Below, piece after piece: positions 28,162-36,692 of a stretch of 64,000 bases of DNA (position 1 is its first letter; each line of letters begins with the position of its first letter). The DNA is from Dyadobacter psychrotolerans. Its GTDB lineage: Bacteria; Bacteroidota; Bacteroidia; Cytophagales; Spirosomataceae. A program made the position numbers and the translations under genes. The stretch is from positions 372,301 to 436,300 of the forward strand of contig NZ_SMFL01000005.1 of assembly GCF_004349265.1 (NCBI RefSeq). The letters are read 5' to 3'. A model generated the notes under the pieces. That model searched no databases. It saw only the letters and a list, made by a program, of their open reading frames with translations, and was not told the DNA's origin.

Positions 28162-29358
28162 TTAAAGATCGTTTTTTGTTTTAATTACTTCCTGCAACAG
28201 GTGCGAACAGTACCATTCCTGTCTGGGCAAATGAAAGGGACCTTTGAAAAGATTTCCCTTGGCTGTTTGCGCAACCGTACCGTCCCGGTGCAGATAACCA
28301 AACCATTCCCCGTTTTTTTTGTCATGAAAATGCCTGTATGCATAATCATGTGCCATTTTGTGCCATTTCGCGTACTTCTCATCTCCGGTTAGGGTGTAGG
28401 CCAGCAGCGTCGCAATGATTGCTTCATTGTGCGGCCACCAGAATTTCATATCCTGCCAATATTCCTGGACAGGTTTGCCAAAAACATCACGGAAATAAAA
28501 GATACCTCCATGCTCGTTGTCCCAGCCTCGTTCCCACATGTAATCCAGCATTTTACAGCCAAGGTTAATCAGATCCGGATCATTGCCGCGGTGTTTGGCT
28601 TCATGCAAAATAAACCACGCGCCTTCAATGGCATGGCCGGGGTTAAGCGTTCGGCCGTCGATGTGATCGATGATACTGCCATCGGGCGCTACCTGTTCCA
28701 TCACACAGCGGATATTGTCTTTGACAAAATCTGTCCTGATTTCTTTGATAAAACCGTCAATCAGCTCATCACAGCGCGGATCACCGATTGTTTCTCTAAG
28801 CTGCTGGGCGGTATTCATCAGAATCATCGGTACGCCAATTCCTTTTGACGGACGGGTTGCGGTAAATTTGGGTTCGAGAAGACCGGGTGTGGTTGCGTAC
28901 TCAATACATTTACCAAACAAATATCTTGCTTTTTCCGCTGCCGCTTCGTCGCCGCTGGCCTTCGCATAGGCCGCGTTTGCAATCACGGCAAAGGTTTCTG
29001 AGAAATAGTAACGGCGCTTACGGATCGGCTGGCCTCCTTTTGTCACATGAAAAAACATGCGGCCATCGGTATCAAAGCAGTGATTATTTAAAAAGTCAAT
29101 TCCAGATTTTGCACTTTCAAGCCATTCGGTTCTTGGTTCAACGGTGTTGTATAAAGTAGAAAGCAGCCATGCGGCACGGCCCTGTATCCAGACAGCCTTG
29201 TCATCATCAATTAAGGTCCCGTCCTGATCGCGCATGAGCAGATAACCGCCATGTTCGCGGTCCAACGATCTGGGAAACCAAAATGGAACCGTATCGTTGA
29301 TAAGCTGATTAGAATAAAAATGATGAAGATCTTTTAAATCTGTTTGGGTGTAAGCCAT
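28162..29358 (-). CDS. N-acylglucosamine 2-epimerase (AGE family), ManNAc to GlcNAc
   Basis: 398 residues, cytoplasmic, an (alpha/alpha)6-barrel protein. Family hallmarks include FWFPRSLDREHGGYL at the N-terminus, NPGHAIEGAWFILHE (about 247-261), WWPHNEAIIATLLAY and FHLPRQEWYCSHLL at the C-terminus, where the conserved histidines sit. In Bacteroidota nan pathways this enzyme replaces the phosphorylated-sugar epimerase NanE, converting free ManNAc released by NanA to GlcNAc. It lies between the esterase and sialidase genes with gaps of 12 and 20 bp, so co-transcription is nearly certain. Related cellobiose epimerases share the fold, but the operon settles the call. Confidence 0.92.
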   Translation of the reverse strand: MAYTQTDLKDLHHFYSNQLINDTVPFWFPRSLDREHGGYLLMRDQDGTLIDDDKAVWIQGRAAWLLSTLYNTVEPRTEWLESAKSGIDFLNNHCFDTDGRMFFHVTKGGQPIRKRRYYFSETFAVIANAAYAKASGDEAAAEKARYLFGKCIEYATTPGLLEPKFTATRPSKGIGVPMILMNTAQQLRETIGDPRCDELIDGFIKEIRTDFVKDNIRCVMEQVAPDGSIIDHIDGRTLNPGHAIEGAWFILHEAKHRGNDPDLINLGCKMLDYMWERGWDNEHGGIFYFRDVFGKPVQEYWQDMKFWWPHNEAIIATLLAYTLTGDEKYAKWHKMAHDYAYRHFHDKKNGEWFGYLHRDGTVAQTAKGNLFKGPFHLPRQEWYCSHLLQEVIKTKNDL

Positions 29359-29370
29359 GGTAAAACAACG

Positions 29371-31443
29371 TTAAGGAATAGAAACGGAAAAGGTTGAAGC
29401 AGGCAAGCCGGCTTCATTGATCAGGTTTGCTCTTGTAAATGGCTGATAGGCGTAAAGTACCGCTTTGATTGTTTGACCATCCGGAACTCTGATAATAACC
29501 TGATTTTTAAAAATACGTGCATCAGCAGGCAAACGTTTTCCTTTTTCATCGACAAGTTCAAAGCCGGTTAGTTTGCTGTTTTGAGAGGTAAGCAGCTTGT
29601 TTTGGGATTGAAAATCAATGTAAATGAGATTTTCTTTTTTCTGAATCTTTTTTAGAGCAGGGCCAGTTGCAAGGATTTTTCTTTTGTAAGTATCACGAAG
29701 TGCCAAAAGTGCAAGCCGTTCTCCGATTTCTTTTTTCCTAACCGGATGCACGTTTAACGAATCACCCAGATCATGACTGACCACCATTCCGCTGTAAGGA
29801 ATATCAGCAAGCATTTGGCGCTGTGAATTTCTAAAATCGGGCCAGGATGCCCGGTCTATTGCCGACAATTGAACATAGTAAAACGGCAGCTCAAAGCCCC
29901 AAAATTGCCGCCAGCTTTTGATAAGTGTTTTGAAAAGATGTTCGTGAAGAATGAAATTGTGTGTGTTGCTTTCACCCTGGTACCAGATGACACCTTTCAA
30001 CGGAAGTTCTGTTAAATGTGAGATACCTGCTTCGAAGTTATAGGCCGGTTCATACGGATGCCTTTGTTTGGGAAGCCAAGATTTTTTTAAATTAGTACCT
30101 GCCCGTTCTCTGCACCAGGGCATGATAAAATCTGATTTCTGCCAGTTTCTAAGCATGTCAACAAGCAGATCGTCACCTTCGAGCGTATTTCTGTCAATCC
30201 AGGATTCAGTCGTAGAGCCTCCAACGGCCAGCTGGATAAGTCCTATCGGAACATCAATATCAGTATGAATTTTTTTTCCAAAGTAGTAGGCCACGGCTGA
30301 AAAATCTGCTGCTGTTTCAGAATCATTAACCTTCCAGTTTCCTGAGAAAAAATCGAGCTTATTTGTTTTGATAAGTGTAGCAGAATCCCAGGCTGCGTTG
30401 TTTGTTTCGGCCAAAGAATTGAGTTTAAAAAGGCGGATTTGCGAAGAAAAAGTGTTTTCACTCAATTCGGCCGGGCCGGTTTTTGAATCTTTTAGTTTAA
30501 AATCCATATTCGACTGTCCACTGCAAAGCCAGACATCACCAATCAGAATATTCTCAAAAACAACGCTTTTCGATTTTGTCTCAACAGAAATGCCGAATGG
30601 TCTGCCCATGGTTTTGGCTGGAAAAACCACTTTCCATTTGCCGTTCCTGTCAGCCCGGGTCACAAGGCTTTGGTTTGCCAAATGTACAGTTACCTGCTCA
30701 CTGCAATTGGCCATTCCCCAGATCACGATCGGCTTTTGTCGCTGTAATACCATGTCGTCGGAAAAAACCGGCGGGAGTTTTAGTCCTCCGAAGTTTCCTG
30801 TTAGATGCTGATAAATTGTCTCTGCAATGATGCCGGCACCCTCTTTGTCAGGATGAATACTGTCATTAAAAAGATCCGGACGGCATTTGACCTTTGTATG
30901 CAGATCAATAAGCTCCGCACCATTTGCCATAGCTATGCCCGGAATCAGCTGCTGAATTTGCCGGTGCCATTCTCTGGTTCCGGATTTAAACCTGGGATGA
31001 CCGCTGAAAATTGGGGTCAGTTTGCAGACAAAAATTTTGGCAGAGGGATTTTCCTGTTTCAAAGTATCAAGAAGCCAGGCATAGTCCGATTCAAAATCGT
31101 TTTTAAAATCCGGCCAGTCTCGCGGGTCCGTATCATTTAAGCCCAGATGAACAACAATGACATCTGCTTTAAAATCCAAAGCCTTCTTAAATACAGCTGT
31201 TTTAAAATAAGGATTGTGTCCCTTTTTTAACAGCGTAGCGCCGTTATGTCCGAAATTTTTAACCTGATAATTTTCTCCAAGTAAATTTTGCAGAACAACC
31301 GGATAAGACTCATTTGATGGCGTTTTTAATCCGTACCCAAAAGTGACTGAGTTTCCGATGCAGGCCACTCTAATCGGTTTTTGTTCGGCAGATGCGAGAC
31401 CGCAGCAGCACATCAGCACCAGCAATACAGGTATTCTCATCAT
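29371..31443 (-). CDS. nanS: Two-domain sialate O-acetylesterase (SGNH + SASA)
   Basis: 690 residues with signal peptide (about 1-19). Residues about 22-215 are a GDSL/SGNH hydrolase domain: GNSVTFG with Ser near 32, HLGLNDTD, and DSIHPDKEG carrying the His. Residues about 216-690 form a SASA-type sialate O-acetylesterase: GQSNM with its Ser near 308, AVGGSTTESW, WYQGESN and the His in LNVHPVRKKE. Two complete catalytic sets are thus joined in one exported protein. It would remove O-acetyl groups so that NanH and the transporter can act. Its start overlaps the stop of the symporter gene as ATGA (31440-31443). A second ATG lies immediately downstream of the first. Confidence 0.92.
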   Translation of the reverse strand: MMRIPVLLVLMCCCGLASAEQKPIRVACIGNSVTFGYGLKTPSNESYPVVLQNLLGENYQVKNFGHNGATLLKKGHNPYFKTAVFKKALDFKADVIVVHLGLNDTDPRDWPDFKNDFESDYAWLLDTLKQENPSAKIFVCKLTPIFSGHPRFKSGTREWHRQIQQLIPGIAMANGAELIDLHTKVKCRPDLFNDSIHPDKEGAGIIAETIYQHLTGNFGGLKLPPVFSDDMVLQRQKPIVIWGMANCSEQVTVHLANQSLVTRADRNGKWKVVFPAKTMGRPFGISVETKSKSVVFENILIGDVWLCSGQSNMDFKLKDSKTGPAELSENTFSSQIRLFKLNSLAETNNAAWDSATLIKTNKLDFFSGNWKVNDSETAADFSAVAYYFGKKIHTDIDVPIGLIQLAVGGSTTESWIDRNTLEGDDLLVDMLRNWQKSDFIMPWCRERAGTNLKKSWLPKQRHPYEPAYNFEAGISHLTELPLKGVIWYQGESNTHNFILHEHLFKTLIKSWRQFWGFELPFYYVQLSAIDRASWPDFRNSQRQMLADIPYSGMVVSHDLGDSLNVHPVRKKEIGERLALLALRDTYKRKILATGPALKKIQKKENLIYIDFQSQNKLLTSQNSKLTGFELVDEKGKRLPADARIFKNQVIIRVPDGQTIKAVLYAYQPFTRANLINEAGLPASTFSVSIP

Positions 31444-34091
31444 TCGTACATCGTTAAACCTTTGATATGCTGCTTTGTAGGAAACAACAAACTAAACAGA
31501 TAACCAAAAATCACACAGCTGACCAACCCGGTAAAAGCGTACATCAGTAGATGAATGTCGGTATACTGCTGGATCATAATCTGCGTAACACAGCTTATGG
31601 CCATACCAGTCATCACGCCGTTCCCATTTGCTCTTTTTGTGAAAATGCCCAGAATGAAAGCGCCGCCGATGCAGCCGGTAAATAGTCCAAGGATGGTGTT
31701 GAATTTATCCCAAAGCGATGATACGCCTTTGTGGGCCATGTACAAAGCAATGCAGGTGACAAATATGCCAAGTAGTAAAGTAGTGGTTCTGGCAAAAAAT
31801 AACGTCTGTTTTGGTGTTACTGCCGGTTTGAATTTTTGGTAAAAATCAGTTGTCAATAGCGTTGCGGTCGAGTTCATGCTCGCCTCTGTGCTGCTCATGG
31901 CGGCTGCAAAAATTCCGGCGATCAGCAGACCCGACAGACCTGCCGGCAACTGGCTGACGATGTACCAGGGGAAAATGTTGTCCTGGTTTTCCAAAGCCAT
32001 ATTGACCTGCTGCGGATGCTCCCTGAAAAACAAAAAGAGCAGCGTACCAATCGAGAAAAATACCAGCGTGGACGGGAGTGTCAGCCAGGCTCCCAGTTTC
32101 AGACTTTTTCTAGATTCCTTCTCGGATTTAGTCGTCAGATAACGTTGAACAGTGGTCTGGTCCGTGCCGTAGGTAAGCAGGTTAATCGCCATTCCGCCTA
32201 TAACAACCACCCAAAAAGTGGGCTCTGTAAAGTCAAAACGCAGATCAAAAACTTTCAGTTTTTCAGCGGAATTTAGTTCCTGAACACCTGCATCCCAGTC
32301 GCTGATGTGAAATGGAAGATAAAATAGACAGAACAGTGCGCCGGTTGCCAAAATCAAAACCTGGATAACCTCTACCCAAATAACAGCTTCAATTCCGCCT
32401 TTGACCGTAAAAAATATACTTATTGCCCCGATCATTATGATACAGATATTGATGTCGATCCCCGTTACCAGCGTCAGGGCGATACTTGGCAGCAGCACAA
32501 CAATCCCCATTCGCCCGATTTGAAGCAGCACATAAAGGGCCGATGCCATCACCCGTGATCCGTAATTAAAACGTTTTCCCAGGTACTCATAGGCGGAGGT
32601 TACGTGCAGTCTTCGGTAAAAAGGAATAAAGTAATTCGCTACAATGGGCATGACCATGATGATTGTCATCAAGAGAAAGAAGTAGGTCCAGTCCGTGGCG
32701 TATGTTTTGGCAGGAATACCCATAAAAGTAATCGCGCTCAACTTAGCTCCAAAAATGCTGATGCCCGCCGCCCACTGCGGAATACGTTCTCCCCCCTTAA
32801 AATAATCATCGGTGTTGCTGGTTTTGCCGGTAAAAAGAAAACGTCCGGCTGTCATCAAAAGAAAACAAACGAATAACACTGCTGAATCAATCCACGAAAA
32901 AAACGGCTTATGCGCAATGGTTCCTTTGGTGATGACCGGCGTTCTGGTCCCGGGTTTGATCTCGCCGCTTGGAATAAAAATCTCGTTTCCCCACTTCACA
33001 GCAGTGGTCGTTACCTGGGCAAAATCAGGCATTTCACCAATTTTTGTCCAGGCATCTGTTACCGTATTGTAAAGAAGCACATCTTTGCTAAAACCTTGGT
33101 GACCTGTTAGTAACTGAACTTTTTCAATCTGCAATTTTTGTTTTTCTTCCTGTGTTGAAGCTTTGGCGATCCGGGCGTTAAAGGTTTCGATCTGGTGAAA
33201 AACATTTCCTTTATCTCCACCAAACAGCAGGATGTAGGAAGCGCCATTGGCAACACCAGTTCCGGCTGAAAGCGTTGAAACCGTTGTACCATCACTGATG
33301 TTGCCGCGTTTGATCCATTTGTTGGCATTCGGGTCAAAGCAATAATTGGTATTGTGCAGGTCGCTGATGCCGGAAGATGTGCTGCTTCGTCCACCAATTA
33401 CGTAAATGCAAGAATGTTTTCCATTATTTTGTGCAACCACAACGGCGTGGGAAAGTGTGGCCGGCAACACAGGCAAGCTTTGCCATTGTTTGTTTTCTGA
33501 AGACAAATCCAGAGAGAAAAATCCGTCGGACGGTCCTTCGCTGTTTTCGCCTCCCACAACATAAATGGTGTTCCCAATACTGGTCACACCCGCATTGGCG
33601 AGGGCAACAGGCAGATCCGGCAGCATTTTAAAAATGATGTCTTTTTTGGCCGCGTCCCACTGCATCAAAAAAGCTTTCCTGCTAAATCCGTTATCAGTTT
33701 CTCCGCCCAAACAAACAATTCCTTCCGGAAGTGTTGTGCTTGCCCCGTAAGCTACTCTGGTTGTTAGCTTAGGTGTTTTGGCAGTGATCCATTGGACAGA
33801 TTCGCCCTGTTTTTGTAAAACATAAATATCGTCACGATAAACCTTTTTGCCACCCTCCCATGGTTTGCCATCCGGGAAATTGGCGCCTGCTGCCACGATC
33901 AGCACGCCGTTGTGTACTCCTGTAAAAGCTCCTGCCACACCAGGCTGTTTTTGGTTGTCTGCCGCTGAGGGCAACTCAGCCGCTGCGGTCCATGAGATTT
34001 CATTCGCTTTTTGGTCCTGAGCAAATGCGGATTTTAAGAACATAATATGCACACAGATTATTAAACAGAAAACCTTGGCTTTTATATGCAT
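31440..34091 (-). CDS. Fusion of NanM-like kelch mutarotase and SSS-family sodium:sialic acid symporter
   Basis: 883 residues. A signal peptide (about 1-24) is followed by a six-bladed kelch propeller (about 30-385) of the NanM / cyclically permuted mutarotase type (AGANFPDGKPWEGGKKVY, repeated GG-bearing blades). From residue about 395 the chain becomes a 13-14-helix SSS transporter: DDYFKGGERIPQW, GAKLSAITFMGIPAKTY and YGTDQTTVQRYL are typical. NanM converts alpha-Neu5Ac to the beta anomer in the periplasm, and SSS proteins import it with sodium. Because SSS proteins have a periplasmic N-terminus, the propeller would sit on the outer face of the transporter. Its start shares one base with the NanA stop. 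Separate proteins are the better-known arrangement. Confidence 0.92.
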   Translation of the reverse strand: MHIKAKVFCLIICVHIMFLKSAFAQDQKANEISWTAAAELPSAADNQKQPGVAGAFTGVHNGVLIVAAGANFPDGKPWEGGKKVYRDDIYVLQKQGESVQWITAKTPKLTTRVAYGASTTLPEGIVCLGGETDNGFSRKAFLMQWDAAKKDIIFKMLPDLPVALANAGVTSIGNTIYVVGGENSEGPSDGFFSLDLSSENKQWQSLPVLPATLSHAVVVAQNNGKHSCIYVIGGRSSTSSGISDLHNTNYCFDPNANKWIKRGNISDGTTVSTLSAGTGVANGASYILLFGGDKGNVFHQIETFNARIAKASTQEEKQKLQIEKVQLLTGHQGFSKDVLLYNTVTDAWTKIGEMPDFAQVTTTAVKWGNEIFIPSGEIKPGTRTPVITKGTIAHKPFFSWIDSAVLFVCFLLMTAGRFLFTGKTSNTDDYFKGGERIPQWAAGISIFGAKLSAITFMGIPAKTYATDWTYFFLLMTIIMVMPIVANYFIPFYRRLHVTSAYEYLGKRFNYGSRVMASALYVLLQIGRMGIVVLLPSIALTLVTGIDINICIIMIGAISIFFTVKGGIEAVIWVEVIQVLILATGALFCLFYLPFHISDWDAGVQELNSAEKLKVFDLRFDFTEPTFWVVVIGGMAINLLTYGTDQTTVQRYLTTKSEKESRKSLKLGAWLTLPSTLVFFSIGTLLFLFFREHPQQVNMALENQDNIFPWYIVSQLPAGLSGLLIAGIFAAAMSSTEASMNSTATLLTTDFYQKFKPAVTPKQTLFFARTTTLLLGIFVTCIALYMAHKGVSSLWDKFNTILGLFTGCIGGAFILGIFTKRANGNGVMTGMAISCVTQIMIQQYTDIHLLMYAFTGLVSCVIFGYLFSLLFPTKQHIKGLTMYE

Positions 34092-35032
34092 TACAGTGAG
34101 CTGTTTACCGTGTCCATTTTTGACTTAAAGGTATCAAAATCCAGGCTGGCAACATCGGATTTAAAATCATTGGACTGGGCTTCACTCATATTTTTTACCG
34201 GTAAACGGAATTGTCCGCAGTCGATGCCCACCAGTTTCATGTAAGCTTTACCCACTGATATTCCGCCATATTTACCCAGCAGTCTGATCATGTCAATGGA
34301 TTTTTGCTGTAAAGCACCAGCGCGGCTTAATTCGTGTTTTTCAAATGCGTTTATCAGATCATAGTAAAGCGGGGCGGCGTAATTAAATGTACTGCCGACT
34401 GCTCCCTTTGCACCTACGGCAAGCGCAGAAAGCATGTTTTCATCTCTGCCCCAAAGCATATCATATTCGCCGTTTTTGTAATTCAGACAAGTCTGAAAAT
34501 CCATAAAATCCTCATGGGTGTACTTAATGCCGGCAAAGTTGTCAAGACGCCCGTCGAGCGCTTTCAAAAGGTCAAACATGGCAAAACCAACGCCCGTCAA
34601 AACAGGAATATGATAATAGTAAAAAGGTATTTCGGGCACAGCTTCGGCAATGGAAATGATCGTTTGAGCCAGCATTTCTACATTAGCGGGTTTAAAATAA
34701 AACGGGCTGGTAAACGAAACAGCATAAAGCCCAACCTCTTGCGCATGCTTTGCAAGTTCGATACAATCCACAATGCAGGTTCCGCCCAAAAGTATCATCA
34801 CTTTGAAATCCGGATCCAATTTGGTGCATTCGGCCCAGGCTGATGCGATTTGTTTTTTCTCGGTCAGACTCATCGAAACACCCTCGCCGGTTGATCCGCA
34901 GATAAACGCGCCGGTGATCTGGTTTTGTTTTAAAAATTCATAATAAGCAGCGATCAGGTCCGTGTTGATACTGCCATCGGCATGCATAGGGGTAAAGGGA
35001 GCGGCGATCAGGCCTTGTAATTTTGGTTTCAT
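34091..35032 (-). CDS. nanA: N-acetylneuraminate lyase (DapA/NanA superfamily)
   Basis: 313 residues, cytoplasmic class I aldolase. The Schiff-base lysine is Lys170 in AGIKYTHEDF, and the assisting tyrosine lies in FYYYHIPVLTG (about 138-148); both contexts are NanA-like rather than dihydrodipicolinate-synthase-like. The substrate-carboxylate motif GSTGEGVSM is at about 47-55. It splits Neu5Ac to ManNAc and pyruvate. It follows susD by 70 bp, with a hairpin between, and overlaps the next gene by one base (TAATG). The length equals that of characterised NanA enzymes. Confidence 0.93.
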   Translation of the reverse strand: MKPKLQGLIAAPFTPMHADGSINTDLIAAYYEFLKQNQITGAFICGSTGEGVSMSLTEKKQIASAWAECTKLDPDFKVMILLGGTCIVDCIELAKHAQEVGLYAVSFTSPFYFKPANVEMLAQTIISIAEAVPEIPFYYYHIPVLTGVGFAMFDLLKALDGRLDNFAGIKYTHEDFMDFQTCLNYKNGEYDMLWGRDENMLSALAVGAKGAVGSTFNYAAPLYYDLINAFEKHELSRAGALQQKSIDMIRLLGKYGGISVGKAYMKLVGIDCGQFRLPVKNMSEAQSNDFKSDVASLDFDTFKSKMDTVNSSL

Positions 35033-35066
35033 ATAAGTTTTTATAAAAAATAAATAGCTGAGTGAA

Positions 35067-35094
35067 GCACCTGCCGTTTGATTCCGGCAGGTGC
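35067..35094 (-). terminator. Perfect 10-bp hairpin between susD and nanA (intra-operon)
   Basis: GCACCTGCCG (35067-35076) pairs exactly with CGGCAGGTGC (35085-35094) around an 8-nt loop. It stands 8 bp beyond the susD stop and 34 bp before the nanA start. No T-run follows directly on the minus strand, so it is more likely a partial terminator or 3'-end protector that keeps susCD mRNA above that of the enzyme genes. Confidence 0.6.
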
Positions 35095-35102
35095 ATTTTG
35101 AA

Positions 35103-36680
35103 TTAGTTTGGGCGTGCTGTGGTGTAACCCGGTGTTTGTTTTACCAAAGGATCATTTGTCCAGATCGCTGCTTCAATCGGCCAAAGGATCCGGTATGCCT
35201 GCGTGGTTTTATCCAATACACCAAATGGATGGCTTGCACTTTTAAAGACAAGCGGCTCAGCGCCATATTTCATGCGGCGGAGGTCATACCAGCGTTTACC
35301 TTCGTGGACAAATTCTTTGGTACGTTCTGTGAAAATAGCCAGCTCGTTGGCATCCTTTCCCGCGTTCACAAATGGTTTAGGATCTTTTCCCGGTGCAAAA
35401 GCGCGGTCACGCACGGGTTGAATGTATGCGGAAGGGTCGCCGCCTTCCGCATTAACTATTTCGGCGAGCATTAAAAGTCTGTCAGCTTCCCGGTAAACCG
35501 GCCAGTCATCGGAGAAATATCGTTTGTTGGTTTCGATGGTTCCAAGAAACTTCACCAGTGCTGTATTTTTAATGGTTGGTACAAAAGGTCTTACTGCTGT
35601 ATTGACCTTGTAATAATCATAAAAAGTGGCGTTTCTTCTCGTGTCGCCCAGATCGTAGGATTGGAAAAGCTCAAAAGTATAGGCATACCGCTGGATGACC
35701 TGCGCGGAATTGGTTGCTGCCAACAAAAGCGGATCCACCAGAAAGTTTCCAACACCTGCACTGGCGGTCGAATCTTTGTAATGCAGTCCGTTGAAATTGA
35801 AAGTAGAGTAGGTGTATGCCGCCACATTGCCCATTTCTGATTCACCAACCCGGTAGCGGATTGCAAAAATAATCTCGTTGTTATTTTTTTGAGAGTAGGC
35901 AAAAACATTGGCAAAGCTTGGGAGCAGTACACTTCCGGCCGCTGAAGTCAGTGCAGCTTTTGCTTCTGCAAGATCTGCGGTTGTATTGTAAACTATGGCA
36001 GACCATAAGAATACTTCGCCTTTTAACATATAGGCTGCTTTTGGAGACCACTGGCTTTTGTCTGTCGTGCTTGCCTGTGTTCCAAAAAGCGACACCGACT
36101 TGTTTACATCCGCTTTGATTGCAGCCAGCACCTGCGCTTCTGTGGAGCGCTCTTTACGAAGCAAAACCGCATCCGTTGTACCGTTTAATACATCAGCTTG
36201 CAAGATTAAGGGTACTCCGCCGTAGGTTCGAAGCAGATGAAAGTAGTAGTAAGCGCGCATCGCATAAGCCTGACCAAGCAGATAGCTCTTTTTAGTTTCA
36301 GGCAGAAAGCCAATACTTTCTACTTTTTGAATAAAAAGGTTGATCTGTAAAATAGGACCATAAAATCCAGCCCAGCTGCCTACACCGGACGAGGTTTCTT
36401 CCAGACGCTGCTCGATGACGGGGAGTTCATTCAGTGAAGTGGCTTGTCTGTCTACATTGCTGTACGTGCCTCCGCGCATTTCACCCAAACGTAAAAACTG
36501 AAACTGGTTGTCGCGAAACTGTTTGTGGAGTCCAACCATAAAGTTGCTAACCTGTGCTTCATTTTGCCAGAAATTGCCATCTCCGAAATAATCCTGCGGC
36601 GCAAGTTCAAGTGCATTCTGGCAGGAAAATGTCAGCATCGACAAGGCGGCCAGGTATATAAAATATTTGATCTTCTTCAT
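35103..36680 (-). CDS. SusD/RagB-family lipoprotein of the sialic acid operon
   Basis: 525 residues from the ATG at 36680, which gives a standard lipoprotein signal (MKKIKYFIYLAALSML, lipobox region TFSC). An ATG four codons upstream at 36692 abuts the susC stop and is also possible. Typical family segments are QAYAMRAYYYFHLLRTYGGVPLI and ERTKEFVHEGKRWYDLRR near the C-terminus. It would be the surface-exposed sialoglycan or free sialic-acid-binding partner of the adjacent SusC (NanU/NanO-like pairing in other Bacteroidota). The susC stop is directly upstream. Confidence 0.93.
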   Translation of the reverse strand: MKKIKYFIYLAALSMLTFSCQNALELAPQDYFGDGNFWQNEAQVSNFMVGLHKQFRDNQFQFLRLGEMRGGTYSNVDRQATSLNELPVIEQRLEETSSGVGSWAGFYGPILQINLFIQKVESIGFLPETKKSYLLGQAYAMRAYYYFHLLRTYGGVPLILQADVLNGTTDAVLLRKERSTEAQVLAAIKADVNKSVSLFGTQASTTDKSQWSPKAAYMLKGEVFLWSAIVYNTTADLAEAKAALTSAAGSVLLPSFANVFAYSQKNNNEIIFAIRYRVGESEMGNVAAYTYSTFNFNGLHYKDSTASAGVGNFLVDPLLLAATNSAQVIQRYAYTFELFQSYDLGDTRRNATFYDYYKVNTAVRPFVPTIKNTALVKFLGTIETNKRYFSDDWPVYREADRLLMLAEIVNAEGGDPSAYIQPVRDRAFAPGKDPKPFVNAGKDANELAIFTERTKEFVHEGKRWYDLRRMKYGAEPLVFKSASHPFGVLDKTTQAYRILWPIEAAIWTNDPLVKQTPGYTTARPN

Positions 36681-36692
36681 AACTCGTTGCAT

